Source: Candidatus Heimdallarchaeota archaeon
Lineage (GTDB): Archaea > Asgardarchaeota > Heimdallarchaeia > JABLTI01
NCBI GenBank assembly: GCA_023128635.1
Contig: JAGMDP010000063.1
Span: 1 to 10,716 of the forward strand
Reading direction: 5' to 3'
DNA: 10,716 bases
Below, piece after piece: positions 1 through 7,015 of the stretch (within the stretch, counting starts at the first letter, position 1; each line of letters opens with the position of its first letter). The notes under the pieces are model-generated. The model saw nothing but the letters and a program-made list of their open reading frames with translations. It was not told the DNA's origin and made no database searches. A program made the position numbers and the translations under genes.

Positions 1-839
1 GCATCTACTCCCAACAATGTTTTTTCTAATTTAAGATAATCTGCAACCGCTTTGCATGTTGATCCTGACCCTAATAGATACAAAGTATCTCTAACCATGT
101 CATCATTAACTCTTTCAGCAATAACCATCTGATCATGCTTTTCATCGAAAGATGAGGGCGAAGACATTTTCCCACCTTGAAAAGCAGCTCGCAAATATGG
201 TATTGTAACCATTCCTCTTAATTCAGCACTTAGTCGTCCTGCACGAAATGCTTCTTCATCAATATCCATAACTTCTGATTGTGTAAGATTCAATTCTCCG
301 CTATGAAATTGCTTCAAGATCATACCTGCTATCTCAGGATTTAATGCAAAACAAGCAGAATGCATTTTTACCCCACTGGGAACAGCTAAAAGTGGTACTT
401 TTTCTTGCACAGCATCAAAGATATCACATGCTGTTCCATCTCCACCAATAAATACAATTAATTTTACTCCTCTCTCAAGAAATTCTTTTGCTGCTTTTTT
501 GGTATCTTCTCGAGTTGGTTTAACTTCCTTACTCTTTCCGACAATTTCAAAATTAAAATCAAGTTCTTTTAAAACATCTTCTCCCATTTCACCGCTAAAA
601 GTTAGAAAATGAATTTGTTCTTTTAGATCTGAGATTATTTTAAGAAATCTTTTCGTTCGATCTTGCGATACTTTCTTCCCTTCTCCAGAATTTAATTTCT
701 TCCAAATCTCTTTAGCATCGTCACTTCCCTTTAAACCAATTCTGCCACCAACTCCAGCAATAGGATTGATTATCAATCCGACAAGTAATTTTATGTCCTC
801 AGAGATTTTTGTAGCGACAGTTTGTTTCGTTGATGTCAT
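1..839 (-). CDS. ATP-NAD kinase (COG3199 family), C-terminus cut off by window edge
   Basis: Probably phosphorylates NAD to NADP in the cytoplasm, using ATP or polyphosphate. The frame is open from an ATG at 839 to the left edge, giving 279 codons with no stop. Visible motifs are INPIAGVGGRIGLKGSD (residues 24-40), the signature glycine-rich start of this archaeal/bacterial NAD kinase subgroup, and FIGGDGTACDI (130-140), the GGDGT nucleotide-binding motif of the NAD kinase/diacylglycerol kinase superfamily. Near the break, LGSGSTCKAVADYL followed by KTLLGVDA matches the second conserved block of COG3199. Members are usually about 370-390 residues, so roughly 90-110 residues should lie outside the window. 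The ATG is preceded by a weak purine-rich GAGAGAG stretch rather than a clear GGTGA site. The gene is transcribed divergently from the prolyl oligopeptidase gene. Whether ATP or polyphosphate is the donor cannot be read from the sequence. Confidence 0.9.
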   Translation of the reverse strand, partial: MTSTKQTVATKISEDIKLLVGLIINPIAGVGGRIGLKGSDDAKEIWKKLNSGEGKKVSQDRTKRFLKIISDLKEQIHFLTFSGEMGEDVLKELDFNFEIVGKSKEVKPTREDTKKAAKEFLERGVKLIVFIGGDGTACDIFDAVQEKVPLLAVPSGVKMHSACFALNPEIAGMILKQFHSGELNLTQSEVMDIDEEAFRAGRLSAELRGMVTIPYLRAAFQGGKMSSPSSFDEKHDQMVIAERVNDDMVRDTLYLLGSGSTCKAVADYLKLEKTLLGVD

Positions 840-892
840 TTTGCTCTCTCAACCAATTCTAATTTAATAATCCATCTGAAATAGATAAAGGT

Positions 893-906
893 TAAATATA
901 AATTTA
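893..906 (-). promoter_or_regulatory. Candidate TATA element for the ATP-NAD kinase gene
   Basis: On the minus strand this reads TAAATTTATATTTA, the strongest TATA-like stretch upstream of the kinase ATG. Transcription starting about 26 bases downstream would give a leader of roughly 30-35 bases. The element is nearly symmetric and could also be read on the plus strand. A second AT-rich stretch at 862-871 would instead give an almost leaderless transcript. This is an inference from archaeal promoter spacing only. Confidence 0.35.
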
Positions 907-962
907 TCAGTTCTTTGCTCCTTTCTTGGAAATTTCTTTCAACTAATACAATTTGATTCTAG

Positions 963-984
963 TGAATAAATTGTAGTTTATTCA
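963..984. repeat. Perfect 8-bp inverted repeat in the divergent promoter region
   Basis: TGAATAAA (963-970) and TTTATTCA (977-984) are exact reverse complements separated by six bases. The repeat lies in the 227-base gap between the kinase and prolyl oligopeptidase genes, about 27 bases upstream of the candidate oligopeptidase TATA box. A regulator-binding site is possible. In AT-rich DNA, chance is a real alternative. Nothing else was recognised in this gap apart from the two candidate promoters. Confidence 0.4.
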
Positions 985-1005
985 TTAAACTGTGAAGTTT
1001 CAAAT

Positions 1006-1018
1006 AAACCTTAAAAGT
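1006..1018 (+). promoter_or_regulatory. Candidate BRE/TATA promoter of the prolyl oligopeptidase-macro unit
   Basis: AAACC followed by TTAAAAGT resembles an archaeal BRE plus TATA box. A start about 26 bases downstream (near 1040) would leave a leader of about 27 bases that includes the GGTGA ribosome-binding site at 1055-1059. Confidence 0.4.
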
Positions 1019-1054
1019 ATTACATCTTATAATTATGCAAATTAACTGGGAATT

Positions 1055-1059
1055 GGTGA
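1055..1059 (+). promoter_or_regulatory. Shine-Dalgarno GGTGA fixing a TTG start
   Basis: GGTGA is complementary to the UCACC of the archaeal 16S 3' end. Its first G lies 12 bases before the TTG at 1067. The macro gene has the same GGTGA (3132-3136) exactly 12 bases before its ATG at 3144, so the TTG is well supported and this spacing can be used to judge starts elsewhere in the window. Confidence 0.7.
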
Positions 1060-1066
1060 AATAATT

Positions 1067-3115
1067 TTGAAGTATCCTGTATCTGAAAGGAAAGAGATTA
1101 TTGAAACTTTACATGGTGTGGAACTCAAAGATCCTTATAGATGGTTAGAAAATTATGAGGATCCAAAAGTTATCGATTGGTTAGCTAAACAGAACCAATT
1201 CACAAAAGAAATGATTGAAAAAATCCCGAATTATAAAAAAGCCTTGGAAAAAATCAAGGATTACCTTTCACTTGGAACTATTTCAGTTCCTAAAGAAAAG
1301 AAAGGATATATTTTCTTCCAAAAAGCTACAATAGAAAGTCAACCGATTCTTTATGTTCAAAAGGGAAAAGCAGGTGCGCCAATAATCTTAGTTAATCCCA
1401 ATGAATTAAGTAAAGAGAATCCTGTTTCATTAGATTGGTATTTTGTATCACCAAATGCAAAGTATCTGGTGTATGGTCTCTCGAATAATGGAGATGAATG
1501 GAGTCTTTTGCATATTAAGAATGTGGAAACAGGTGAAATTCTAGATGATAAAATCCCAAGAACTAGATTTTGTAGTCTTGCTTGGTTACCTGATGAAACT
1601 GGATTTTATTATACCAGATATCCTGAACCAGGAACAGTTCCAAAAGGTCAAGAGAATTATAACAAGCATGTTTTTTTACATATAATTGGGAATGATTGGC
1701 ATAATGATGAAAAATTATTCGGAGAAGGAAGATCAGCGACCAATCATTATACCATAGGTTTAACTGAAGATGGGCAACATCTTCTCATCGGAGTTAGTAA
1801 ATATACAAAACATGACCTATACATTATGGATTTAGAGAATAACAATATACTAGCAGAAGTTATTGCAGGTGATGATAGCATAACTGCAGGATCAATGATG
1901 GATGGAGAAATTTGGATTTTAACAAACAAAGATGCACCCAAAAAGGCCTTATATAAAACTAAAATTAGTAAACCAACACAAAGTAACTGGCAAGTTGTTA
2001 TTCCCGAAACTGATAATCCAATCAGTCAAGTATTAATAACAAAAAATAATATTTTCTTGAAAGTTATGAAAAATGCCACTGATTATATATTGATTTATAC
2101 AAAAGAAGGCAAGTTTGATTCAGAACTTGATTTGCCAGAATTCTCTTCAATATTGGGTATGGGAGGTGCAGGTTCGATTGCTGCGAATGATCAAGACCAT
2201 TTATACTTTTCTTTAATGAATTTCTTTTATCCTGCATCTATCTACCATTATGATATCAAAACAAAAGACCTTACCATCTTTAGGGAAATTAAACCATCAT
2301 TGAACATTGATGATTATATAGTAAAACAAGAATGGTATGAATCAAAAGATGGAACAAAAGTTTCGATGTTTATTGTTCATAAGAAAAGCATTGAATTACA
2401 TGGTTCTAATCCTACGATGTTAAATGGCTATGGGGGTTTCAATTTACCAATCAAACCACCTTATCTAAAGTACTCAAGATTTTTCTGGCTGGAAAATAAT
2501 GGAGTTGTTGCTATAGCTAATTTACGTGGTGGTTCTGAATACGGTGAGGAATGGCATAAGGCTGGGATGCTTGAAAAGAAACAAAATGTATTTGATGATT
2601 TCATTTACGCTGCGAAATGGTTAATCAAAAACAAATATACTTCACAGAAGCATTTATGCATAAATGGACGAAGCAATGGTGGACTTTTAACTGGAGCAGC
2701 TATAACCCAAGAACCAGATTTGTTTGGAGCTGTTTATGTGGGAGTTCCACTCTTAGACATGATTCGATATCACCTCTTCAGTATAGCAAGATATTGGATT
2801 CCTGAATACGGTTCTGCTGAAGATCCTAAGCAGTTCAAATATATCTTGAAGTATTCACCATATCACAATGTGAAGAAAGGAACAAAATTCCCTGCAACTT
2901 ATCTAGTTGCTGCAGCTTCAGACTCTCGAGTTGATGCATTACATGCAATGAAAATGACCGCGTTAATGCAATGGGCAAATGCTTCACAAGAACCAATCTT
3001 GCTGTTTGTAGAAGGACAAGCTGGCCATGGGGTTGGTAAACCTCTTGAGAAACTTGCTGAAACAGAAACAGATCTTTATGCTTTCTTGGGTTGGAAGACT
3101 GGTCTGAAATTCTAA
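1067..3115 (+). CDS. Prolyl oligopeptidase (serine peptidase family S9A)
   Basis: Cleaves short peptides after proline in the cytoplasm, contributing to peptide turnover. It has 682 residues, normal for S9A (about 680-710), with no signal peptide or membrane segment. The N-terminal region has the typical DPYRWLEN block (residues about 22-29), followed by a beta-propeller region that gates substrate access, then a C-terminal alpha/beta-hydrolase domain from about residue 410. The family block NLRGGSEYGEEWHKAG is present. All three catalytic residues are visible: Ser536 in GRSNGGLL, Asp619 in SDSRVD (Arg621 is the family's substrate-binding arginine), and His654 in GQAGHGVGKP. The start is TTG, chosen because GGTGA sits at the right distance upstream. 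The macro-domain gene follows after 28 bases without a visible terminator, so the two are probably co-transcribed. Substrate preference beyond the family cannot be inferred. Confidence 0.95.
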   Translation: MKYPVSERKEIIETLHGVELKDPYRWLENYEDPKVIDWLAKQNQFTKEMIEKIPNYKKALEKIKDYLSLGTISVPKEKKGYIFFQKATIESQPILYVQKGKAGAPIILVNPNELSKENPVSLDWYFVSPNAKYLVYGLSNNGDEWSLLHIKNVETGEILDDKIPRTRFCSLAWLPDETGFYYTRYPEPGTVPKGQENYNKHVFLHIIGNDWHNDEKLFGEGRSATNHYTIGLTEDGQHLLIGVSKYTKHDLYIMDLENNNILAEVIAGDDSITAGSMMDGEIWILTNKDAPKKALYKTKISKPTQSNWQVVIPETDNPISQVLITKNNIFLKVMKNATDYILIYTKEGKFDSELDLPEFSSILGMGGAGSIAANDQDHLYFSLMNFFYPASIYHYDIKTKDLTIFREIKPSLNIDDYIVKQEWYESKDGTKVSMFIVHKKSIELHGSNPTMLNGYGGFNLPIKPPYLKYSRFFWLENNGVVAIANLRGGSEYGEEWHKAGMLEKKQNVFDDFIYAAKWLIKNKYTSQKHLCINGRSNGGLLTGAAITQEPDLFGAVYVGVPLLDMIRYHLFSIARYWIPEYGSAEDPKQFKYILKYSPYHNVKKGTKFPATYLVAAASDSRVDALHAMKMTALMQWANASQEPILLFVEGQAGHGVGKPLEKLAETETDLYAFLGWKTGLKF

Positions 3116-3143
3116 TAATATTATTGATAGTGGTGAAAGAACA

Positions 3144-3650
3144 ATGATTGTTTCCATGATACAAGGTGACATAACGGAAATTAAAGCAGATGCACTTGTT
3201 AATGCAGCGAATAACGAGCTGTGGATGGGTCTAGGGGTAGCTGGAGCCCTGAAACGGAAAGGCGGAAAAGAAATTGAAACAGAAGCTATGAGTAAAGGAC
3301 CAATTAAACCTGGAGAAGCGATAGAAACAACCGCAGGAAAACTAGAAGCGAAATACGTAATACATGCTGCTGGAATGAGAAGTGATGGTTTCATAACAAA
3401 AGATTTTCTGAAAAATAGTGTACTGAACAGCTTAAAACTAGCTGAAAAACTAGAACTTGACTCGATAGCTTTTCCAGCAATTGGAACTGGAATAGCAGGA
3501 TTTCCGGAAGAAGATTGTGCAAAAATTATGGCGGAAGTAATTTTAAATTTTAAGTCAAATTACCTACAAGAAGTGAAAATTGTTCTTTATAGTGACGAAA
3601 CATATAAGAAATTTCTACAGATATTTGGTAAAGAAAAGATAGAGGTGTAA
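3144..3650 (+). CDS. Macro-domain protein, likely ADP-ribose binding or hydrolysing
   Basis: A single-domain macro protein of 168 residues. Macro domains bind ADP-ribose, and many remove it from proteins or deacetylate O-acetyl-ADP-ribose. Visible motifs in order: GDIT (8-11), whose Asp contacts adenine in the family; VNAANN (19-24); the phosphate loop GLGVAGAL (29-36); VIHAAG (72-77); and the second loop FPAIGTGIAGFP (110-121). The usual GGG of loop one is GLG here. The Asp of the MacroD-type GVDGA is Ala33, as in archaeal Af1521-like proteins, so hydrolysis by the MacroD mechanism is not assured. The ATG start has GGTGA 12 bases upstream. The gene follows the prolyl oligopeptidase at 28 bases, suggesting one transcript, and its stop codon lies in a hairpin shared with the convergent surface-protein gene. 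Confidence 0.92.
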   Translation: MIVSMIQGDITEIKADALVNAANNELWMGLGVAGALKRKGGKEIETEAMSKGPIKPGEAIETTAGKLEAKYVIHAAGMRSDGFITKDFLKNSVLNSLKLAEKLELDSIAFPAIGTGIAGFPEEDCAKIMAEVILNFKSNYLQEVKIVLYSDETYKKFLQIFGKEKIEV

Positions 3651-3662
3651 GTATCACACCTC
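3642..3662. terminator. Shared hairpin containing both stop codons of the convergent genes
   Basis: GAGGTGT (3642-3648) and ACACCTC (3656-3662) form a perfect 7-bp stem around a 7-base loop. The macro gene's TAA (3648-3650) and the surface-protein gene's TGA (complement of 3654-3656) overlap the stem edges and loop. Beyond the stem, both strands become T-rich: CTTTTTCTTCTTC on the plus strand after 3686, and TATCTTTTCTTT on the minus strand below 3642. A bidirectional terminator or transcript-end structure is the natural reading. Confidence 0.5.
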
Positions 3663-6338
3663 GGAATCTTCATTAATTTCCGGTTCTTTTTCTTCTTCTT
3701 CTACTTCTTCAGCAGATTTCTCGTCTTGATCATCAACTACTTTGTGTGCTAATTGTCGTATTTCTTCTCTTTTTGCATCTTCGTCTACGATCTCCATCTC
3801 ACGATTTACAAGGATTTCAAGAATCTTATCAAAAGAAGCACTACAATCATCTATAATACTTTCAGCTTCTAAAGTATCTATGTGAAGAGCTTCTTCATAA
3901 CCCTTAATCAATGGTAGAATAGTGGATATCCAAATTGCTTTTGCTTCTCCGAGAAGTACTTGTGAATCACTAGCAAATTCAGCCAAAGCTTCACGAGATG
4001 CAGTATTAATCGTGAATGAAGTCATTTTCTTTTTCACAAGTTCATCGAGTTGTCTATCATAATTCTTTAGTGCCTCAATAGCTTTTTTCATTGTTTCTTT
4101 CTTAGATTTAATGATTTCATCAAATGTAGGAACTACTTCCTCTGGTTGTGCTCTTGTCTCAACAGATAATTCTTCTTCATCAGTTTTTGTAGGTTCAGGT
4201 AGGATTTCAGGTGAAGTAGGTAGATCTCTTCGTTTCTCTAAAATTGATTTAATTGCTTCTTTTTCTTCTATTTCGTAAGTCATTTTACGACCCTTTTCTG
4301 TTTGCTCGGTGAAAAATTCTTTTTCATCTCGCTCAAGAGCTTTTCTTTTTCCTCTATCTTGAGGTTTGAATTGACGAGCAATTAAAATAGAGATTCCTAG
4401 GAAGAAGACAAGTGTACCTAAACCAACACCTAGACCAATGAGCCAATCACGATAATCTCCAACACCACCACCAATAGTCGGATAATCCTCTGGGTCCAAT
4501 GGGTCTGTCCCATATCGATATTCATCAAAATCAGAAGCACCATCAGAATCTGTGTCTGCGTTTGTTGGATCAGTTCCTATATAAAATTCAGTTTCAGTAG
4601 CAAGACCATCTCCATCTGGATCAGCTGAAATATCATCCCACGTAATAGGGTCTAAACCCCATTGCACTTCATAATTATCAGGTAAATCATCAGCATCTGT
4701 GTCGATGTCCAATGGATCTGTATTATAATCATTAACCTCAGAACCATCAGAGAGAGAATCCCCATCGGAATCAGGATTAAGAGGACTTGTTCCTTCCAAA
4801 TACTCCTCAAGGTTAGTTAAATCATCATTATCATAATCTAGCGAAGCATCTGTGGAATTATTTGGATCAAAATTGTAATTTATTTCATAGAAATCAGGCA
4901 TCAAATCACTATCAGAATCTGAACTCAATGGATTTGTGTGATAGATATTTACTTCTGCGCCATCGGGTAACAAGTCATTATCAGAATCCGCATCTAAAGG
5001 ATCTGTACCGTATATATTTATCTCATCGTAATCTGACAAGCCATCTGTATCAGAATCAAGAGCTCCATATGTTAGATATATTTCTGTGGTATCACTTTGA
5101 TATTCCTCTGCATATGCAAAGTAAAAAGTTCCATTCAAATCAGCAGTTACAGATGGATCATGTGCTGGTTTATCATAAGAACTGATTCGTTGATTAGCTC
5201 CCCAGCTAGAAGCATTTGTGTTTTTATGTCTTAAATAAATTGTATAACGATTACTCGCAAACTGTTCAAATACCAAAATATTGTTCCCTAAAGTATCTGC
5301 ACAAATGTCATAATCACTATTTGGGGCCACATATGAATTAACAACCACTGGAGAAGACCATAATCCTGCTCCTTGCTTTGCTTGTGCATTTGTATAATAT
5401 AGATTTGTGGAAGTTCCATTATCTCTAAATAATAGTAGGAGTTTTTTACTCGAATTATCGAAGGTCAATCTGGGATTAATAGGAGCATATGCTACTGTTG
5501 TGATTTTTTCTTCAGAGGACCAAGCTGAACCTTCATCTAGATAGGAATAATAAATCTCTTGATCACTAGCTCGCTTATCCACCCACATTAAATGGAGGGT
5601 ATTATTCTCATCAAAAGCTAGTGTAGGTGGAGAATTGGCTAACACCTCTGCTCCATTTGTAATTCTGGTGGTCGGAGTACTCCAACTGTCACCAGTTGCA
5701 TTATAATTTCTATAGTATAAATCACCATTTGGATTGTCTGTTGTGTCTATCCAAACCAGGTGAACAAGACCGTTCAAACCTAAAATTGTAACTGGAGATG
5801 AAGAATTTCCACTATTACTAACAACACTTTCCTTGGATTGAACAGAAATTTCATTCTCAACTGGAACATCATTTATATCATAATTATCAACAGAAAATTC
5901 ATCAAAAATGAAATGAATTGTTCCATTCATATCTTGTGTAGGATTATATCCCATTAACATTGTATCAGTTACTGATGCCACATCAACTGTAGAGCCCCAA
6001 GAAGTGCTAGAATTTCCAATGGCAAATTTCACAGAGCTGATTGCTGCAGGAGTATAAGGCTGGAATAAATCAACCCAAGAAACACCTACTCTTTGAGTAG
6101 CAGGATTGTAAAGAATTCTTGTATGAGTAGAATTTAAACCCGTGCTTGATATCTTTAGTGTTTCTTCTAATAGGATTGTATTTGGTGTGAAATTGAATTG
6201 GAAATCACTTTGATCCACTTTCAAGATATTACCATTATTTGAAACACTATTTTGATTTATTACTAGAAAAGAGATAATAAATGTGAGACAAAAAAGTCCT
6301 GTAAAGCACCTTATTCTTAATTTCTGTGACATATTCAT
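3654..6338 (-). CDS. Membrane-anchored surface protein: beta-propeller, calcium-binding repeats, transmembrane helix, cytoplasmic tail
   Basis: An 894-residue protein of unknown specific role, not assignable to a named family. Domains in order: signal peptide (basic KLRIR, then a hydrophobic stretch at 11-27); a propeller-like region (about 60-425) with seven repeats of about 53 residues; eight thrombospondin type 3/dockerin-like Asp repeats (428-615), predicted to bind calcium and act as a rigid stalk; one transmembrane helix (about 632-654) followed by positive charges (RQFKPQDRGKRK); and a charged, helix-prone tail (655-894) ending in an acidic glutamate-rich stretch. The predicted topology is outside N-terminus, inside C-terminus. 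About a dozen N-glycosylation sequons (NxS/T) all lie before the membrane helix, which supports this. ATG at 6338 is preceded by GAGG at a suitable distance; a second ATG two codons later is also possible. It could be an adhesin, carbohydrate-binding receptor or sensor. The gene is convergent with the macro gene and divergent from L11. Confidence 0.85.
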   Translation of the reverse strand: MNMSQKLRIRCFTGLFCLTFIISFLVINQNSVSNNGNILKVDQSDFQFNFTPNTILLEETLKISSTGLNSTHTRILYNPATQRVGVSWVDLFQPYTPAAISSVKFAIGNSSTSWGSTVDVASVTDTMLMGYNPTQDMNGTIHFIFDEFSVDNYDINDVPVENEISVQSKESVVSNSGNSSSPVTILGLNGLVHLVWIDTTDNPNGDLYYRNYNATGDSWSTPTTRITNGAEVLANSPPTLAFDENNTLHLMWVDKRASDQEIYYSYLDEGSAWSSEEKITTVAYAPINPRLTFDNSSKKLLLLFRDNGTSTNLYYTNAQAKQGAGLWSSPVVVNSYVAPNSDYDICADTLGNNILVFEQFASNRYTIYLRHKNTNASSWGANQRISSYDKPAHDPSVTADLNGTFYFAYAEEYQSDTTEIYLTYGALDSDTDGLSDYDEINIYGTDPLDADSDNDLLPDGAEVNIYHTNPLSSDSDSDLMPDFYEINYNFDPNNSTDASLDYDNDDLTNLEEYLEGTSPLNPDSDGDSLSDGSEVNDYNTDPLDIDTDADDLPDNYEVQWGLDPITWDDISADPDGDGLATETEFYIGTDPTNADTDSDGASDFDEYRYGTDPLDPEDYPTIGGGVGDYRDWLIGLGVGLGTLVFFLGISILIARQFKPQDRGKRKALERDEKEFFTEQTEKGRKMTYEIEEKEAIKSILEKRRDLPTSPEILPEPTKTDEEELSVETRAQPEEVVPTFDEIIKSKKETMKKAIEALKNYDRQLDELVKKKMTSFTINTASREALAEFASDSQVLLGEAKAIWISTILPLIKGYEEALHIDTLEAESIIDDCSASFDKILEILVNREMEIVDEDAKREEIRQLAHKVVDDQDEKSAEEVEEEEKEPEINEDSEV
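4377..4445 (-). other. Transmembrane helix of the surface protein
   Basis: Residues 632-654, from WLIGLGVGL through FFLGISILIA, form one uninterrupted hydrophobic segment. Basic residues follow at once, as expected for a cytoplasmic flank under the positive-inside rule. It separates the calcium-repeat stalk from the 237-residue tail. Confidence 0.9.
4494..5057 (-). repeat. Eight DxDxD calcium-binding repeats (thrombospondin type 3-like)
   Basis: Repeats begin at Asp428, 451, 474, 501, 523, 546, 573 and 595 of the surface protein. Examples are DSDTDGLSD, DSDNDLLPD, DSDGDSLSD, DPDGDGLAT and DTDSDGASD. Many are followed by an E(V/I)xxYxTDPLD linker. The acidic positions 1, 3, 5 and 9 match EF-hand-like calcium loops. 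The spacing series is 23, 23, 27, 22, 23, 27, 22 residues. Confidence 0.9.
5064..6101 (-). repeat. Seven-fold propeller-like repeat of the surface protein
   Basis: Hydrophobic strand motifs recur about every 53 residues: VSWVD (86), FIFDE (143), LVWID (194), LMWVD (250), LLFRD (302), LVFEQ (355) and FAYAE (407). Between them, tryptophan turns recur as SWGS (114), SWST (219), AWSS (273), LWSS (327) and SWGA (379), about 52-54 residues apart. This is the pattern of a sialidase-like beta-propeller with seven blades. No classical SxDxGxxW Asp boxes are seen, so sialidase activity is not claimed. Confidence 0.65.
6234..6338 (-). other. Signal peptide of the surface protein
   Basis: Residues 1-35 comprise a short N-terminus with K6, R8 and R10, a hydrophobic core at 11-27 and a polar, Asn/Ser-rich exit region. 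No lipobox cysteine is seen after the core. The cleavage site cannot be fixed by eye. Confidence 0.8.
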
Positions 6339-6476
6339 TCAGACATCCTCTACATTACTCTATATTTTGGAATTCTCTAGAAAAAAAGCTTTGGATACTA
6401 GACTTTCTGGGCACCATACAAAAACATTGAATTGTTTAGGAATAAAAATACCTCATAATAAATAATCGAGTCTTAG

Positions 6477-6492
6477 AAAACTCTTAAATAAT
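6477..6492 (+). promoter_or_regulatory. Candidate BRE/TATA promoter of the L11 gene
   Basis: GAAAACTC followed by TTAAATAAT fits an archaeal BRE plus TATA box. A start about 26 bases downstream falls near 6510-6515, just before the AAGGTG ribosome-binding site at 6515-6520, giving a leader of about 12-17 bases. The 188-base gap (6339-6526) between the divergent genes holds no other recognised element; the minus-strand promoter could not be placed with confidence. Confidence 0.45.
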
Positions 6493-6526
6493 CCATTTTT
6501 CGCTCTTGAATTACAAGGTGCTAAGA

Positions 6527-7015
6527 ATGGCTAATCAAGAAATCAAATGTCTAATCGAAGGAGGAAAAGCTTCTCCAGCTCCACCATTAGGACCAGCCTT
6601 AGGTCCAACTGGAGTGAATATAGGTGCAGTAATTGGTAAAATTAATCAAGAAACTTCCAAATTCCGTGGTATGAAGGTTCCAGTCACAATCATCATAAAA
6701 CCTGATAGATCTTTTGACGTAGAAGTTGGTCTTCCTACAACCAGTGGACTTATTCTTAAAGAAGCCGGATTAGCAAAAGGTGGACATGGGTCAACTGAAG
6801 AAGTGCCTGAAGAACCATTTATTGGTAACATAACCATGGATCAAATTTTGAAAATTGCTGAAATCAAGAGAGAAGGTAGCTTTGCTTCTTCCACTAAAAC
6901 TCTTGTGAAAGAGATTTTAGGTACAATGCTCAGCTGTAAAATCACTTGTGAAGGCAAAGATCCACGAGACATTCAAAAAGAAGTCGATAAAGGTGTCTAT
7001 GATAGTCGTTTTTAA
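6527..7015 (+). CDS. rpl11: Large ribosomal subunit protein uL11 (L11), archaeal type
   Basis: L11 binds the GTPase-associated region of 23S rRNA and forms the base of the factor-binding stalk. The 162-residue product starts MANQEIKCLIEGGKASPAPPLGPALGP, with the invariant proline-rich N-domain motif at residues 15-27 that contacts rRNA and the stalk. The C-terminal rRNA-binding domain follows (about 75-140), then the archaeal/eukaryotic-type C-terminal extension with GKDPRDIQKEVDKGVYD. ATG at 6527 is chosen over the upstream in-frame TTG at 6506 because AAGGTG (6515-6520) lies between them at normal spacing and the family's N-terminus begins here. In many archaea this gene neighbours L1, L10 and the Spt5/SecE genes; here it stands alone with its own promoter and a terminator-like region. 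Confidence 0.97.
   Translation: MANQEIKCLIEGGKASPAPPLGPALGPTGVNIGAVIGKINQETSKFRGMKVPVTIIIKPDRSFDVEVGLPTTSGLILKEAGLAKGGHGSTEEVPEEPFIGNITMDQILKIAEIKREGSFASSTKTLVKEILGTMLSCKITCEGKDPRDIQKEVDKGVYDSRF

Noticed and set aside
3114..3125. 12-bp palindrome AATAATATTATT after the oligopeptidase gene
   Set aside because: It is purely A/T and overlaps the stop codon in AT-rich DNA; likely chance, with no T-run to suggest a terminator.
2984..3394. Minus-strand frame of 136 codons across the oligopeptidase-macro junction
   Set aside because: It lies opposite two well-supported genes, has no recognisable domain and has no clear ribosome-binding site.
3684..3712. CTT-rich tract resembling a microsatellite
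   Set aside because: It encodes the acidic glutamate-rich C-terminus of the surface protein and is explained by coding, though it may also aid plus-strand termination.
4862..5185. Plus-strand frame of 107 codons inside the surface-protein gene
   Set aside because: It is antisense to the DxDxD repeats; its His/Asn/Gln/Leu-rich composition is a by-product of the Asp-rich repeat codons.
6283..6465. Plus-strand 60-codon frame in the gap before L11
   Set aside because: It overlaps the surface-protein signal-peptide codons, has no ribosome-binding site and shows no protein-like pattern.
6506..6526. TTG at 6506 as the L11 start, adding seven residues
   Set aside because: The AAGGTG ribosome-binding site at 6515-6520 lies inside that extension, and L11 proteins begin at the residues encoded from ATG 6527.
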